Source: Chloroflexi bacterium HGW-Chloroflexi-6 (lineage in GTDB: Bacteria > Chloroflexota > Anaerolineae > Anaerolineales > Villigracilaceae). From it: DNA of 64,000 bases. The stretch is from contig PHBU01000001.1 in the NCBI GenBank assembly GCA_002840685.1, forward strand, positions 310,001 through 374,000, in the 5' to 3' direction. Positions 23,833-32,171 of the stretch are shown here, one piece after another; positions within the stretch are counted from its first letter, which is position 1; the number at the start of each line of letters is the position of its first letter. Position numbers and translations under genes: made by a program. The notes under the pieces were generated by a model. The model was not told where the DNA came from and did not search any database. It was given only the letters and a program-made list of their open reading frames with translations.

Positions 23833-24684
23833 ATGTCACAACCCAATCTTGAGCAACTGATCGCATCTCTCGCCGCTGAAATCTCGCAGGTTTCAGGCGT
23901 CAGCGCTGTGGTTTTGGGCGGGTCGCGGGCGCGCGGGACGCATACCGACAAATCGGATATCGACCTGGGCATTTACTACCACCCTGAGCGTCCGCTCGAT
24001 TTGGCGGCCCTGGGGAGGGTCGCCGCCCAGTTTGACGATGCCCGGCGCACTGATGCGCTGACTCCGCTCGGCGGCTGGGGCCCGTGGATCAACGGCGGCG
24101 GCTGGCTGACGGTGCAGGGCATTGCGGTCGATTTTATTTATCGCGACCTGGCCAAAGTGACGAAGGTCATCGATGACTGCCAGAGCGGGAGGGTCGAGAT
24201 CTTTTACCAGTCCGGTCACCCGCACGGATTTGTCTCTTCCATTTACATGGCCGAGCTGGCCGTATGCAAACTGCTCTGGGAATCGGATCTGGGCGAAGTC
24301 TCAGCTTTGAAAGCGCAGACCGATCCCTACCCCGCCAGCCTGGCGCAGGCCATCATCAACCGTTTTGCCTGGGAAATCAACTTCAGCCTGGGGATTGCGC
24401 GCAAAGCGGTCAGCCGCGGCGATGTGGTCTATGCCTGCGGCTGCTGTTTCCGGGCAGCAATGTGCATGTTGCAGGTGCTTTTTGCGCTGAACAAGGAATA
24501 CTGGCTGAACGAAAAAGGCGCGGTGCTGGTAACTGAAAAATTCAGTCTGTGCCCGCAAAACTTCAGGAACCGCATCGAACTGGCCTTTGCCACGCTCTCC
24601 CCGCAAGGCTCCGAAATTGAGCGGGCCATCGATCTGCTGGATGAATTATCCGCTGAAATTGGCCTGATCTTGGAGAAAGCATAA
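23833..24684 (+). CDS. nucleotidyltransferase-domain protein (aminoglycoside-adenylyltransferase-like fold)
   Basis: 283 residues. VVLGGSRARGTHTDKSDIDLGIYY is the classical nucleotidyltransferase motif GS-x(n)-DxD, with AVDFIYRD providing the third acidic strand. The C-terminal half is helical, as in aminoglycoside nucleotidyltransferases. A small-molecule acceptor is likely but its identity is unknown; resistance is not implied by the motif alone. The ATG is six bases after a TAAAAT hexamer. Confidence 0.8.
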   Translation: MSQPNLEQLIASLAAEISQVSGVSAVVLGGSRARGTHTDKSDIDLGIYYHPERPLDLAALGRVAAQFDDARRTDALTPLGGWGPWINGGGWLTVQGIAVDFIYRDLAKVTKVIDDCQSGRVEIFYQSGHPHGFVSSIYMAELAVCKLLWESDLGEVSALKAQTDPYPASLAQAIINRFAWEINFSLGIARKAVSRGDVVYACGCCFRAAMCMLQVLFALNKEYWLNEKGAVLVTEKFSLCPQNFRNRIELAFATLSPQGSEIERAIDLLDELSAEIGLILEKA

Positions 24685-24760
24685 AATTGAACTGCCAGGC
24701 CAGGAAAAGTTTATTGTATACTGCTTCCATCTTATCCATTTTTTTACCCGTGAGGACAAA

Positions 24761-25159
24761 ATGAGCGAGAACAAAACCCAAAAGACCAACGCCAGTGTGA
24801 TCGATTTTCTGAACAGCATTCCAGATGAGAAAAAACGCCAGGACTGCCTGACCGTCTTTGAGATCATGCGCCAGGTTACCGGGCTGGAGCCGAAAATGTG
24901 GGGCGCGAGCATCGTCGGTTTTGGCGATGTCCACTACAAATATGCCAGCGGGCGCGAAGGCGACTGGTTCAAGGTCGGTTTTTCGCCGCGCAAACAAAAC
25001 CTGACGCTCTACATCATGGACGGATTCCCCAGATACCAGTCCCTGCTGGCCGATCTGGGCAAGCACAAAACCGGCGTCTCGTGCTTGTACATCAACAAAC
25101 TGGCCGATGTCAACCTCGATGTTTTGCGCGAGATGATCGCGCAGTCGATCGCCTCGTAA
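24761..25159 (+). CDS. DUF1801 (YdhG-like) protein
   Basis: 132 residues. SVIDFLNSIPDEKKRQDCLTVFEIM, PKMWGASIVGFG and the YIMDGFPRYQSLLADLGKHKTGVSCLYINKL block match DUF1801, a small iron-chaperone-like fold (frataxin-related topology) of uncertain role. GAGGAC precedes the ATG, and a TATACT lies at 24717-24722. Its stop overlaps the ATG of the following membrane protein (TAATG), so these are coupled. Confidence 0.85.
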   Translation: MSENKTQKTNASVIDFLNSIPDEKKRQDCLTVFEIMRQVTGLEPKMWGASIVGFGDVHYKYASGREGDWFKVGFSPRKQNLTLYIMDGFPRYQSLLADLGKHKTGVSCLYINKLADVNLDVLREMIAQSIAS

Positions 25160-25695
25160 TGATCCGATTTTTACAGTTCATCCTGCTCGGCTTGCTGACA
25201 GCGGCCATCGGCGAATGGCAGTTTTCGGTCTTCCTGCGCAACGACCTGGATAATTTCATCGGTTCTGTTGTTTTTAATACACTCTATCTGACCGGCGTCT
25301 ACCTTGTGACGCGCTTTCTGCTCACCACCCTGCGCAACCGGCCCAGGTTCATTCTCTTTTATAGCGGTTTGGTCGGCTTGAGCGGGTTGATGGTCGAGTG
25401 GTTTCTGATCGGTAACTCGCCCTGGGGCAACCCGGATGCCAACCAGCTCGGCCAGTTCGCCTATTGGGCCTGCATGGCGCTTGTCCCGCTCATGTTCCTG
25501 ATGGAGAAGCGTCACTTGCAAACCTTTATCATCCGTTATGCGCTGGCCTACATTGCACTGGCCCTGCTCGGCCAGTTCGCCATCCCCAGCCCGGACTGGC
25601 GCTTCGCTTTTCACATTTACGCGGTCATTTTGGGCTATCTGGGACTAATGATCGGGATTTTGTGGAAGTATTTGCAACCAGGTTCTAAAACGTGA
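25159..25695 (+). CDS. integral membrane protein, unknown
   Basis: 178 residues with about five or six hydrophobic helices (IRFLQFILLGLLTAAIGEW, SVVFNTLYLTGVYLVTRFLL, ILFYSGLVGLSGLMVEWFLIG, and others). No family is recognised. The ATG at 25159 overlaps the preceding stop by one base; the longer frame upstream only overlaps the DUF1801 gene. Its TGA overlaps the GTG start of the FAD enzyme, making a coupled three-gene unit. A membrane protein beside a desaturase-like enzyme could belong to carotenoid or lipid metabolism. Confidence 0.7.
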   Translation: MIRFLQFILLGLLTAAIGEWQFSVFLRNDLDNFIGSVVFNTLYLTGVYLVTRFLLTTLRNRPRFILFYSGLVGLSGLMVEWFLIGNSPWGNPDANQLGQFAYWACMALVPLMFLMEKRHLQTFIIRYALAYIALALLGQFAIPSPDWRFAFHIYAVILGYLGLMIGILWKYLQPGSKT

Positions 25696-27269
25696 AACAT
25701 TCCAACTTGCGCTCATCCAATCACGAAACAATTATCGTTGGCGCGGGGGTAGCGGGGCTGACGGCAGCCCTGCACCTGGCCGAACGCGGACTGAAGCCGC
25801 TCGTGCTCGAATCCGCTGTTCGCGTGGGGGGCAGGCTCTCGGGCGGCGAAGAGGTCACCATCAATGGCGCAACTTTTCGGCTGGAGCATGGCGTGCACGG
25901 CATCTGGTCACCGTATCGCAACTTCAATGCCATGCTGGCGCGCCATAATTTGCGCCCGGTTTTCGTGCCCGCCGATGATGAAACCTGGGTCTATCGTCAT
26001 AGCGGCTTTACCAACATCGCCCATATCGGCAAAAGCATTCGGCGCAGTTTTATCCCTGCGCCGCTTCACTACCTTAACCTGTTTCTCAACCCGCGTTTTT
26101 TATGGGCGCTCGACATTCGCGATTGGCTGCATCTTTTTCATGTCTGGGGCGGACTGGTCTTTGCCCTGGGCATCGACCCCATCGGCGAGAATCAGCCGCT
26201 CGAAGGCCTGACCCTGGGCGGACTGACCCGTAACTGGTCTCCAGCGTTAAGGGCCATGTTCCAGGGTTTGGCGCGCAACGCGCTGTCGGCCGACCCGGAT
26301 CAAGTTCCGCTTTCGGGCTTTCTGGCCTTTTTGCGCTTTTACACCCTGCTGCGGCGCGACTCGTGGACCTTCAGCTACCTGCCAGACGAAGCCGGGACGG
26401 CGGTCGCGGAACCCCTCGCCAGCCGAATCCAGGCGCTGGGAGGCGAGATTCGACTCAATGTAACGGTGGACAGGCTGACAGCTGAGTCCGCCGGTTGGGT
26501 CGTCCACAGCGGTGACCAGGTTTTTTCCGCCGAGCAGGTTATTTTGGCGGTTGAGTCCAAAGCGGCCCAAGCTATTCTTACCCCCCTGGCCTTCGGCCTT
26601 CCCCCCATTTTCGACGAACCCCAGTCGAAAAGGGGGGGAGCAGAGGGGGGTGGGCTTTTCTTCCCCCGCTCCACTTCCAACGCCATCATCCGGCTGTGGT
26701 TCTCGGCCAAACCCCAACGCGGCACAGAAGCCGGGATGTTCAGCGGCGAATTCACGGGCCATAACTTTTTCTGGCTCGACCGCATCTACAACCAGTACCG
26801 ACGCTGGGGGCGCGAAACGGGCGGCAGCGCCATCGAAGTCCATGTCTATGGCCCGCCAGAGACGCTGGCCTGGCCCGATGCCGTGCTTTTGGCCCAGGTT
26901 TTGCAGGAAGTCAACAGCGTCTGGCCCGAACTGCGCGCTGCGCGGTTGGGGCAGCACCTGCAACGCAACCCCGAAAGCCATACCCTGCCGGCGGTTGGCC
27001 CCGACGAGAAACACCTGGGGACGGTCACACCCTGGCCGGGGCTGTTCTGCGCCGGAGACTGGGTGCGCCACCCTTCGCCTTCGTTCTTTCTGGAACGCGC
27101 CACCGTGACCGGGATCGCAGCGGCCAACGAAGTGTTAAAACTGCGCGAAAAGCCCGAGTGGGCGCTGGTGCCGCCGCTGCCCGCTGAGCCGTTTGCCGGC
27201 TGGATAGAAAAACTGATGCGCCAGGGTCGCAGGCGCATCAGGCAAAAACGAGGAAAATCTGGCGGCTAG
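25692..27269 (+). CDS. FAD-dependent amine oxidase / phytoene-desaturase-like enzyme
   Basis: 525 residues from a GTG that overlaps the previous stop (GTGA). The N-terminal dinucleotide fold TIIVGAGVAGLTAALHLAERGLKPLVLE and VGGRLSGG are the FAD-binding signature; LFCAGDWVRHPSPSFFLERATVTGIAAA is the C-terminal FAD motif of carotenoid desaturases and related oxidases. It likely acts on a hydrophobic substrate at the membrane. Codons 297-320 (TPLAFGLPP to GGAEGGG) correspond to an in-frame 72-base palindromic element, giving a loop unlike the rest of the protein. It ends in a 4-base tail-to-tail overlap with the HEAT/DUF4177 gene. Confidence 0.85.
   Translation: MKHSNLRSSNHETIIVGAGVAGLTAALHLAERGLKPLVLESAVRVGGRLSGGEEVTINGATFRLEHGVHGIWSPYRNFNAMLARHNLRPVFVPADDETWVYRHSGFTNIAHIGKSIRRSFIPAPLHYLNLFLNPRFLWALDIRDWLHLFHVWGGLVFALGIDPIGENQPLEGLTLGGLTRNWSPALRAMFQGLARNALSADPDQVPLSGFLAFLRFYTLLRRDSWTFSYLPDEAGTAVAEPLASRIQALGGEIRLNVTVDRLTAESAGWVVHSGDQVFSAEQVILAVESKAAQAILTPLAFGLPPIFDEPQSKRGGAEGGGLFFPRSTSNAIIRLWFSAKPQRGTEAGMFSGEFTGHNFFWLDRIYNQYRRWGRETGGSAIEVHVYGPPETLAWPDAVLLAQVLQEVNSVWPELRAARLGQHLQRNPESHTLPAVGPDEKHLGTVTPWPGLFCAGDWVRHPSPSFFLERATVTGIAAANEVLKLREKPEWALVPPLPAEPFAGWIEKLMRQGRRRIRQKRGKSGG
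26580..26651. repeat. 72-bp palindromic repeat element in frame inside the FAD enzyme gene
   Basis: The element has perfect terminal inverted repeats ACCCCCCT (26580-26587) and AGGGGGGT (26644-26651). Inside, CCCCCCATTTTCGAC (26601-26615) pairs with GTCGAAAAGGGGGGG (26624-26638) with one mismatch. Its 72 bases are exactly 24 codons with no stop, so the frame is preserved. This architecture is that of small intergenic palindromic or MITE-like repeats. No target-site duplication was confirmed. Confidence 0.7.
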
Positions 27270-27811
27270 GCCGGGAGTTCTGTGGGGGAGGTCACTTCAC
27301 GTTTCAAGAAGAAGTAGGCCCCAACAACATGATCATCGAGGCTGCTGGTCAGGGCTTTCCTGTGACGCGGGATGATGTTTACCACTTCCCAGCCTTCCAG
27401 GCCGGCCTGGTCGAGTTCATCGACGCTGAAGCCCTCGCCGAGCGGGTCTTCAAGCAGCATGTCGCCCGAGGCAACATAGACAAATTTGTAGGCGTAAACC
27501 TTTTTGCTTTGCTGCAAGCGCAGTTTGGCTTTTTCGATGCGTTCGGCGCGGGCGGCTGTTTTGCTGACTGCCATTCGCTCTTGCATACGAAGCACTGCCG
27601 GGCTTTGCAAAAGCTCTTCAGCGACAGCCACGATATCTTCGTCTTCGGCCTCACGAGCCATCAGCAGAAATTCTAACCCGCGCGAGTCATCCAGCTTGAC
27701 CAGGGCCTCGGCGGCATCCAACTGGATCAGCCAGTCGTTGCTTTCATCCATTAATTCGTTGAGGGTCTCGCGGTCGCCCATCAGGGCGAGTTCGTCAATT
27801 GAAGATGTCAC
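27266..27811 (-). CDS. HEAT-repeat-like and DUF4177 protein
   Basis: 181 residues from a GTG with AAGGAG upstream. The first 75 residues form helical repeat pairs (WLIQLDAAEALVKLDDSRGLEFLL, DIVAVAEELLQ) of the HEAT/PBS-lyase type. A basic helical linker (ARAERIEKAKLRLQQSKK) joins a C-terminal DUF4177-like domain (YAYKFVYVASGD, ELDQAGLEGWEVVNIIPRHRK). DUF4177 is a small domain with a conserved LN/EGWELV motif and unknown role. It is a soluble protein probably mediating protein contacts. It overlaps the FAD gene stop by four bases. Confidence 0.75.
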   Translation of the reverse strand: MTSSIDELALMGDRETLNELMDESNDWLIQLDAAEALVKLDDSRGLEFLLMAREAEDEDIVAVAEELLQSPAVLRMQERMAVSKTAARAERIEKAKLRLQQSKKVYAYKFVYVASGDMLLEDPLGEGFSVDELDQAGLEGWEVVNIIPRHRKALTSSLDDHVVGAYFFLKREVTSPTELPA

Positions 27812-27881
27812 GGTGAACTCCTTGTTTGGGAATGGTATGATTGTGATTTACTTGGATTTACGCAAAACAAACACCAAGGGT

Positions 27882-29093
27882 TCAATCTGTTGATAATTTT
27901 GGCTTCAAAACCCGGCGCGAGAGCGCGTACAGCCCAAAGGCGCTGATCAGGCCGATCGTCAGACCGCCGATCCAGATAAAACGCGGGCCGAGGTTGTCGT
28001 TCAGCAGTCCGCCCAGGATCGGGCCGAACATTTGCCCGAAGGACCAGGTCAGACCGTAAATGCTCATGTAACGCCCGCGCATGTCGGCGGGGGCGATATT
28101 GGCAACGTAGGTGCTGGAGGTCGGCACAATGATCAGCTCGCCGATGGTCATGACTACCATCGCCATCCAAAACCCCCAGAAGCCGGTGGCCAGCGCGACA
28201 ACCCCATTGGCAAGCGCATATAAAAGCATGCCCAGCGACATCATGCGCCGGGTCTCCTGGTGGCGGGTCTGGCGTGTGACCAGGATCTGCAGGCTGACCA
28301 CGAGCAGGGCGTTGGTGGTCGGGATCCAACCGTAGACATTTTCAGGCACGCCGAAATTGGTTTTGGCATAGATCGGCATCAGGATCCACATCAGGGTGGC
28401 GGTCACCCAGCCGAACATCATCATGCTGATGACCGGGGTGAAGGCTTTGTCGGTCAGCACTTTGTCGTAGCCGCCAAGCCATTCGTGTTTGGTTTCTATA
28501 GCATTTTTTTGCAGGGTTTCGCGCCCGAAGAAGGCCAGGAGCAGTCCGTACAGGCCCATGCCACTGGCCGCCGCATAAAAAGCCAGATCGTACGAGGTGG
28601 CCGCCAGAAATCCGCCAACCGCCGGGCCGATGGCGATGCCGAGGTTGCTGACCATGCGGATCAAGGCATAGGCTTCGGGCCGGTCTTCCGGCGGGATCAG
28701 GTCGGCCAGCATGGCATCGGCCCCCACACGGTAGAGCGGATTGGCGAATCCGCGCCCGGCCATCAGCAGCGCAAAGGTCAGGTAGTCAGTGCCCCTAATC
28801 ATCAAAACAAACAGCACAGCATCGGCCAGCAGGCTGGCTACCATCACACCTTTGCGCCCCAGCCGGTCGGTAATGCTCCCGGCCAGGAAGGTGGCAACCA
28901 CGCTGCTGACGGCATTGATCGTGATCAGCGTGCTGACGGCGGTCAGCGGCAGGTTAAGTTTGCCGTTGATGTAGATCAGCAGAAAGGGCCAGATCATGCT
29001 TGCCCCGCTGGAGCTGAGCAAGAGGCCCCAGAACATCAGCCAGAACTGGTGCGGGAAACGTTTGTAGGTTGGGTTAGATAATAGCTGAAGCAT
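27882..29093 (-). CDS. major facilitator superfamily permease
   Basis: 403 residues with 12 predicted helices. The loop after helix 2 carries GSITDRLGRKGVM, the MFS signature DRxGRK. Overall it resembles drug/H+ antiporters, but no substrate is determined. TAAAAT preceded by TGA ends six bases before the ATG, and no Shine-Dalgarno is present, so the mRNA may be leaderless. Confidence 0.88.
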   Translation of the reverse strand: MLQLLSNPTYKRFPHQFWLMFWGLLLSSSGASMIWPFLLIYINGKLNLPLTAVSTLITINAVSSVVATFLAGSITDRLGRKGVMVASLLADAVLFVLMIRGTDYLTFALLMAGRGFANPLYRVGADAMLADLIPPEDRPEAYALIRMVSNLGIAIGPAVGGFLAATSYDLAFYAAASGMGLYGLLLAFFGRETLQKNAIETKHEWLGGYDKVLTDKAFTPVISMMMFGWVTATLMWILMPIYAKTNFGVPENVYGWIPTTNALLVVSLQILVTRQTRHQETRRMMSLGMLLYALANGVVALATGFWGFWMAMVVMTIGELIIVPTSSTYVANIAPADMRGRYMSIYGLTWSFGQMFGPILGGLLNDNLGPRFIWIGGLTIGLISAFGLYALSRRVLKPKLSTD

Positions 29094-29099
29094 TGGGGT

Positions 29100-29105
29100 A
29101 TTTTA
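29100..29105 (-). promoter_or_regulatory. extended -10 box (TGATAAAAT), leaderless start
   Basis: On the reverse strand TAAAAT preceded by TGA ends six bases before the ATG at 29093. No ribosome site is visible. Confidence 0.55.
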
Positions 29106-29212
29106 TCAGCACAGGGATACAATCGACCATCAATTCCTTTGTCCCATTGAAAATTCTGATTTTTCGGGTATTCTTTATCAGAGACATCTCAATGGTCAAA
29201 CATGAGGAAAAG

Positions 29213-31210
29213 ATGAAAAATCGCGCCTTATTGCTCGTATTCACCGCAATCTGTCTGTTGCTCTCCGCCTGTCAGGGCAAGGCCGCTCCCACAACAGCCA
29301 GCGCCCCAACGGACATCCCCACGATGCCCCCGGCCACAGCAACTGATATTCCGGCCACTGCAACGCCCAGCCCCGAACCAACCCCAACCCTTTCGCCAAC
29401 CCCGTCCGCCCCGCGCGGCACGCTCAGCCTGGCCCATAAGTTTGGGTTTGGCAGCGGTATACGGCTCTCCCCTTTCGGCTTGCAACTTTCTGCGGATGAG
29501 AAACGATTGATCGCCACCACCTCGGCCGGGGTATTTGTCTTCTCCGCGGACGATCTCAAGCTATTGGCCGCCATCTACGAACCCACCCAGCAGCCCAGTT
29601 ATCCGCTGCGGCGCCACATGCGGGTTTCGCAGGACGGCAGCCTGGCAGCCGGCTTTTCGATCAACGCTGATTACATCCTGACGATCAAATTCTGGGATAC
29701 ATCGACAGGCAGCCTGCGCGCTGAGCATGCGCTGGAAAGCGAAACCGGTGACGATTTTGTGATCATCGTCGACTTCGCCATCTCTCCAGATAACACCCAG
29801 GTCGCGGCGGTCAGCGATAACGGCACCATCCTGATTATCAATGTTTCGGATGGAAAAATCGTTGAGACCATCGACCAGTATGTCAACAACACCCAGTCGC
29901 CCCTGTGGATCGAGTTCGACCCGATTGGCAAAAATGCTTATTATATTTTTCAGGATGTTTCGTTCACCGGGGTGCAATCCTATGGTTTGAACAGCACTTC
30001 CTGGGATGAAGTTTCTTTTGCCGACGCAGACACCATCGACTTTCCCTGGGATGCTGGCGCATTCGCCCCGCTGCTCAGCAAACCGGCCGGGTTCAGGTGG
30101 GGCTATTTCACCAGAGCGGGCAGCCGCACCATCCAGGCCTGGGAATACTCCACTTTTGGCAAACGCTTTGAGATCAAGCGCCAGGATTCCATCTCCGCCA
30201 TCGCCTTCTCGCCCGACGGTCAGTGGGTCATCATGGGAGGCACCAACCCAACCCAGCTCGAAACCTGGCCCGTCGAAACGGTCAAAGCCCCGCAGGAAAC
30301 CTTCCCGGTTGCGCGCCCGCTCTGGGCAGTGGCAGCCTCCTCGGGCGGGCAAACCTTCTACGGCATCTCCAATGACGGCAAGCTTAACATGTGGAAAAGC
30401 GGCGAAACCAGCCCTGTTCACCAACAGTCAGGATTCCTGCCCGTAGCATCCCGCCTGGAATTTAGCGAGGATGGCCTCAGTCTGCGGCTTACAACCGCAA
30501 ACAATGAGATCTATGAGATCGATCCGCAGGATGGCAAGCTGCAGAACATCTATCCCAACCCCAATATTCTTGAAGAGATGAAAGATGAAGTTCCGGTCAG
30601 CATTGCCGTTTCTGCCGATAAAAGCCTGCTGGCGGTTGTCTATTTTTCACTCGATGATTACGCCATCCGCCTGTTCGATCTGAACAGCGGGAAATTCATC
30701 CGCAAAATCCCGTCCAAACACCGGCTGGACTTGGTTGAATTCAGCCCTGACGGCCGGGCCCTGTTCACCCAGGGCCCGAAGCACCCCGTCCAGGTGCTGG
30801 ATATTGAAACCGGGGAAGTGCTCAACGAAATCCCGATCGACGATGCGCTGGGAGAGTACCTGTTTGAGATGCGCGTCTCGCGTGACAAATCGACCCTGGC
30901 GCTCTTCGGGGAGCTGGGCGTTGTCGAGATCTACAGCACCGCAACGTTGGAAGTGCTCCAAACCCTGGAGGTCGACCCGAACACCTGGTCGATCGCCCTC
31001 TCGGATGACGGATCCCTGCTGGCCTATTACAGCGTGGATGGCACCGTCGGCTGCTGGGATATCGCCAGCAACACCCTGCTCCCACCGCTGGAATTCGGCC
31101 CGCCAACCTCCGCTGCCGAGACACCCGGCCTGGCCTTCTCCCCGGACAACCGCAGCCTGGCCCTCTCCACCTGGGACGGCGTGATCCGCATCTACAATGT
31201 AGCTCCTTAA
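29213..31210 (+). CDS. lipoprotein with WD40-like beta-propeller repeats
   Basis: 665 residues. The start at 29213 has GAGGAAAAG directly upstream and begins the signal peptide MKNRALLLVFTAICLLLSACQ, with lipobox Cys20. A Thr/Pro-rich spacer (about 25-75) is followed by a long region of WD40-like units: AFSPDGQWVIMGGT, EFSPDGRALF, ALSDDGSLLAYYSVDGTVGCWDIAS and AFSPDNRSLALSTWDGVIRIYNV. It probably folds into one or two propellers outside the membrane. It is upstream of and co-directional with the sigma/CHAT genes but separated by 294 bases. Confidence 0.82.
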   Translation: MKNRALLLVFTAICLLLSACQGKAAPTTASAPTDIPTMPPATATDIPATATPSPEPTPTLSPTPSAPRGTLSLAHKFGFGSGIRLSPFGLQLSADEKRLIATTSAGVFVFSADDLKLLAAIYEPTQQPSYPLRRHMRVSQDGSLAAGFSINADYILTIKFWDTSTGSLRAEHALESETGDDFVIIVDFAISPDNTQVAAVSDNGTILIINVSDGKIVETIDQYVNNTQSPLWIEFDPIGKNAYYIFQDVSFTGVQSYGLNSTSWDEVSFADADTIDFPWDAGAFAPLLSKPAGFRWGYFTRAGSRTIQAWEYSTFGKRFEIKRQDSISAIAFSPDGQWVIMGGTNPTQLETWPVETVKAPQETFPVARPLWAVAASSGGQTFYGISNDGKLNMWKSGETSPVHQQSGFLPVASRLEFSEDGLSLRLTTANNEIYEIDPQDGKLQNIYPNPNILEEMKDEVPVSIAVSADKSLLAVVYFSLDDYAIRLFDLNSGKFIRKIPSKHRLDLVEFSPDGRALFTQGPKHPVQVLDIETGEVLNEIPIDDALGEYLFEMRVSRDKSTLALFGELGVVEIYSTATLEVLQTLEVDPNTWSIALSDDGSLLAYYSVDGTVGCWDIASNTLLPPLEFGPPTSAAETPGLAFSPDNRSLALSTWDGVIRIYNVAP

Positions 31211-31428
31211 GGGCTGTCGCTCAACGCTGATCCGTGCGAATCGCCCGCTGGCACATACGAGTTCGCTGACCGGCATGAGCAAAACTTGACTTGTGTTAAA
31301 ATTGAAAGCAGAGAAAATTAGAGCATTCCTGAACGATTACCATCCCTATTCATCGATCCACGGGATTAAAATGCCCGATCGGTGCAATAAAGTTAAAGGC
31401 TTTCTGGTATTTTGGGCTCCTTGTAGTT

Positions 31429-31441
31429 GTGTTGGCAACAC
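31429..31441. promoter_or_regulatory. short palindrome upstream of the sigma-factor gene
   Basis: GTGTTG (31429-31434) and CAACAC (31436-31441) are perfect inverted arms around one G, 64 bases before the sigma ATG. It could be an operator. The rest of 31211-31504 is AT-rich leader with a TAAAAT near 31300 and no gene seen. Confidence 0.3.
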
Positions 31442-31504
31442 ATTACTTTGCGACAGTTTCCAAAATCCGGGCGGCCTTTTTACTTCCATCCATCAGGATA
31501 TATC

Positions 31505-32086
31505 ATGACGGTTGAGCATTTTGCATTACTGCCTGATACGAAACTCATTGAAGCGTGCCTGGGGGGCAACAGCCACGCTTGGGAAGCCCTGCTTGTACGA
31601 TACCAGCGCCTTATCTACAGTATCCCCTTACGCTACGGCCTTTCAGAACACGATGCTAACGATATTTTTCAAAACGTTAGCATTTTGATTCTAGAAAACC
31701 TGCCCAGCCTGCGTGACCCGGAGCGGTTGGGGCCATGGCTGGTGATCACCACCCGCCGCGAATGCTGGCGAATGTTTCGCAAACGCCCTAAAATTTCATC
31801 TGCACCCGAATCAACATCCCTGGATGAACAAATCCCCAGTAAAGCACATGTCGAAAATGATTTTCTTGCTCTGGAGCGCCAGTCGATTGTTCGCGCCGCC
31901 GTAGAGTTGTTGGGTGAGCCATGCCGGCAGTTAATCACGCTTCTTTTTTATGCCGAGCCGCGGCCTGCCTACGCCAGCATTGCCCGGAAGTTTTCTCTGC
32001 CAGAAGGAAGTATTGGGCCCACCCGGGCGCGTTGCCTGGAAAAGCTGATGAGTATTCTGGAAAAAATGGGACTTTCAGAAACGTAA
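31505..32086 (+). CDS. sigma-70 family (ECF-like) RNA polymerase sigma factor
   Basis: 193 residues containing region 2 (WEALLVRYQRLIYSIPLRYGLSEHDANDIFQNVSILILENLPSLRDPERLGPWLVITTRRECWRM, with the usual helices) and region 4 (LGEPCRQLITLLFYAEPRPAYASIARKFSLPEGSIGPTRARCLEKL). Regions 1.2 and 3 are absent, as in ECF sigma factors. The start at 31505 follows AGGATATATC; the frame extends further upstream without a ribosome site. The next genes encode a candidate anti-sigma factor, a TPR-CHAT protease and a secreted subtilisin, implying that release of this sigma could be proteolytic. Targets are unknown; the cellulase genes downstream are candidates. Confidence 0.85.
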   Translation: MTVEHFALLPDTKLIEACLGGNSHAWEALLVRYQRLIYSIPLRYGLSEHDANDIFQNVSILILENLPSLRDPERLGPWLVITTRRECWRMFRKRPKISSAPESTSLDEQIPSKAHVENDFLALERQSIVRAAVELLGEPCRQLITLLFYAEPRPAYASIARKFSLPEGSIGPTRARCLEKLMSILEKMGLSET

Positions 32087-32171
32087 GGTTTTTTGATACA
32101 GAATATGTATTTTATGAAGGCCTGCGGTCTCTAATAGTATGAAAGCACACGGAAAAAGAAAGCCATAGCCC

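Noticed and set aside
23833..24684. Aminoglycoside resistance gene
   Set aside because: The nucleotidyltransferase motif is shared by many unrelated enzymes and the remainder does not match a known resistance subfamily that I can recognise.
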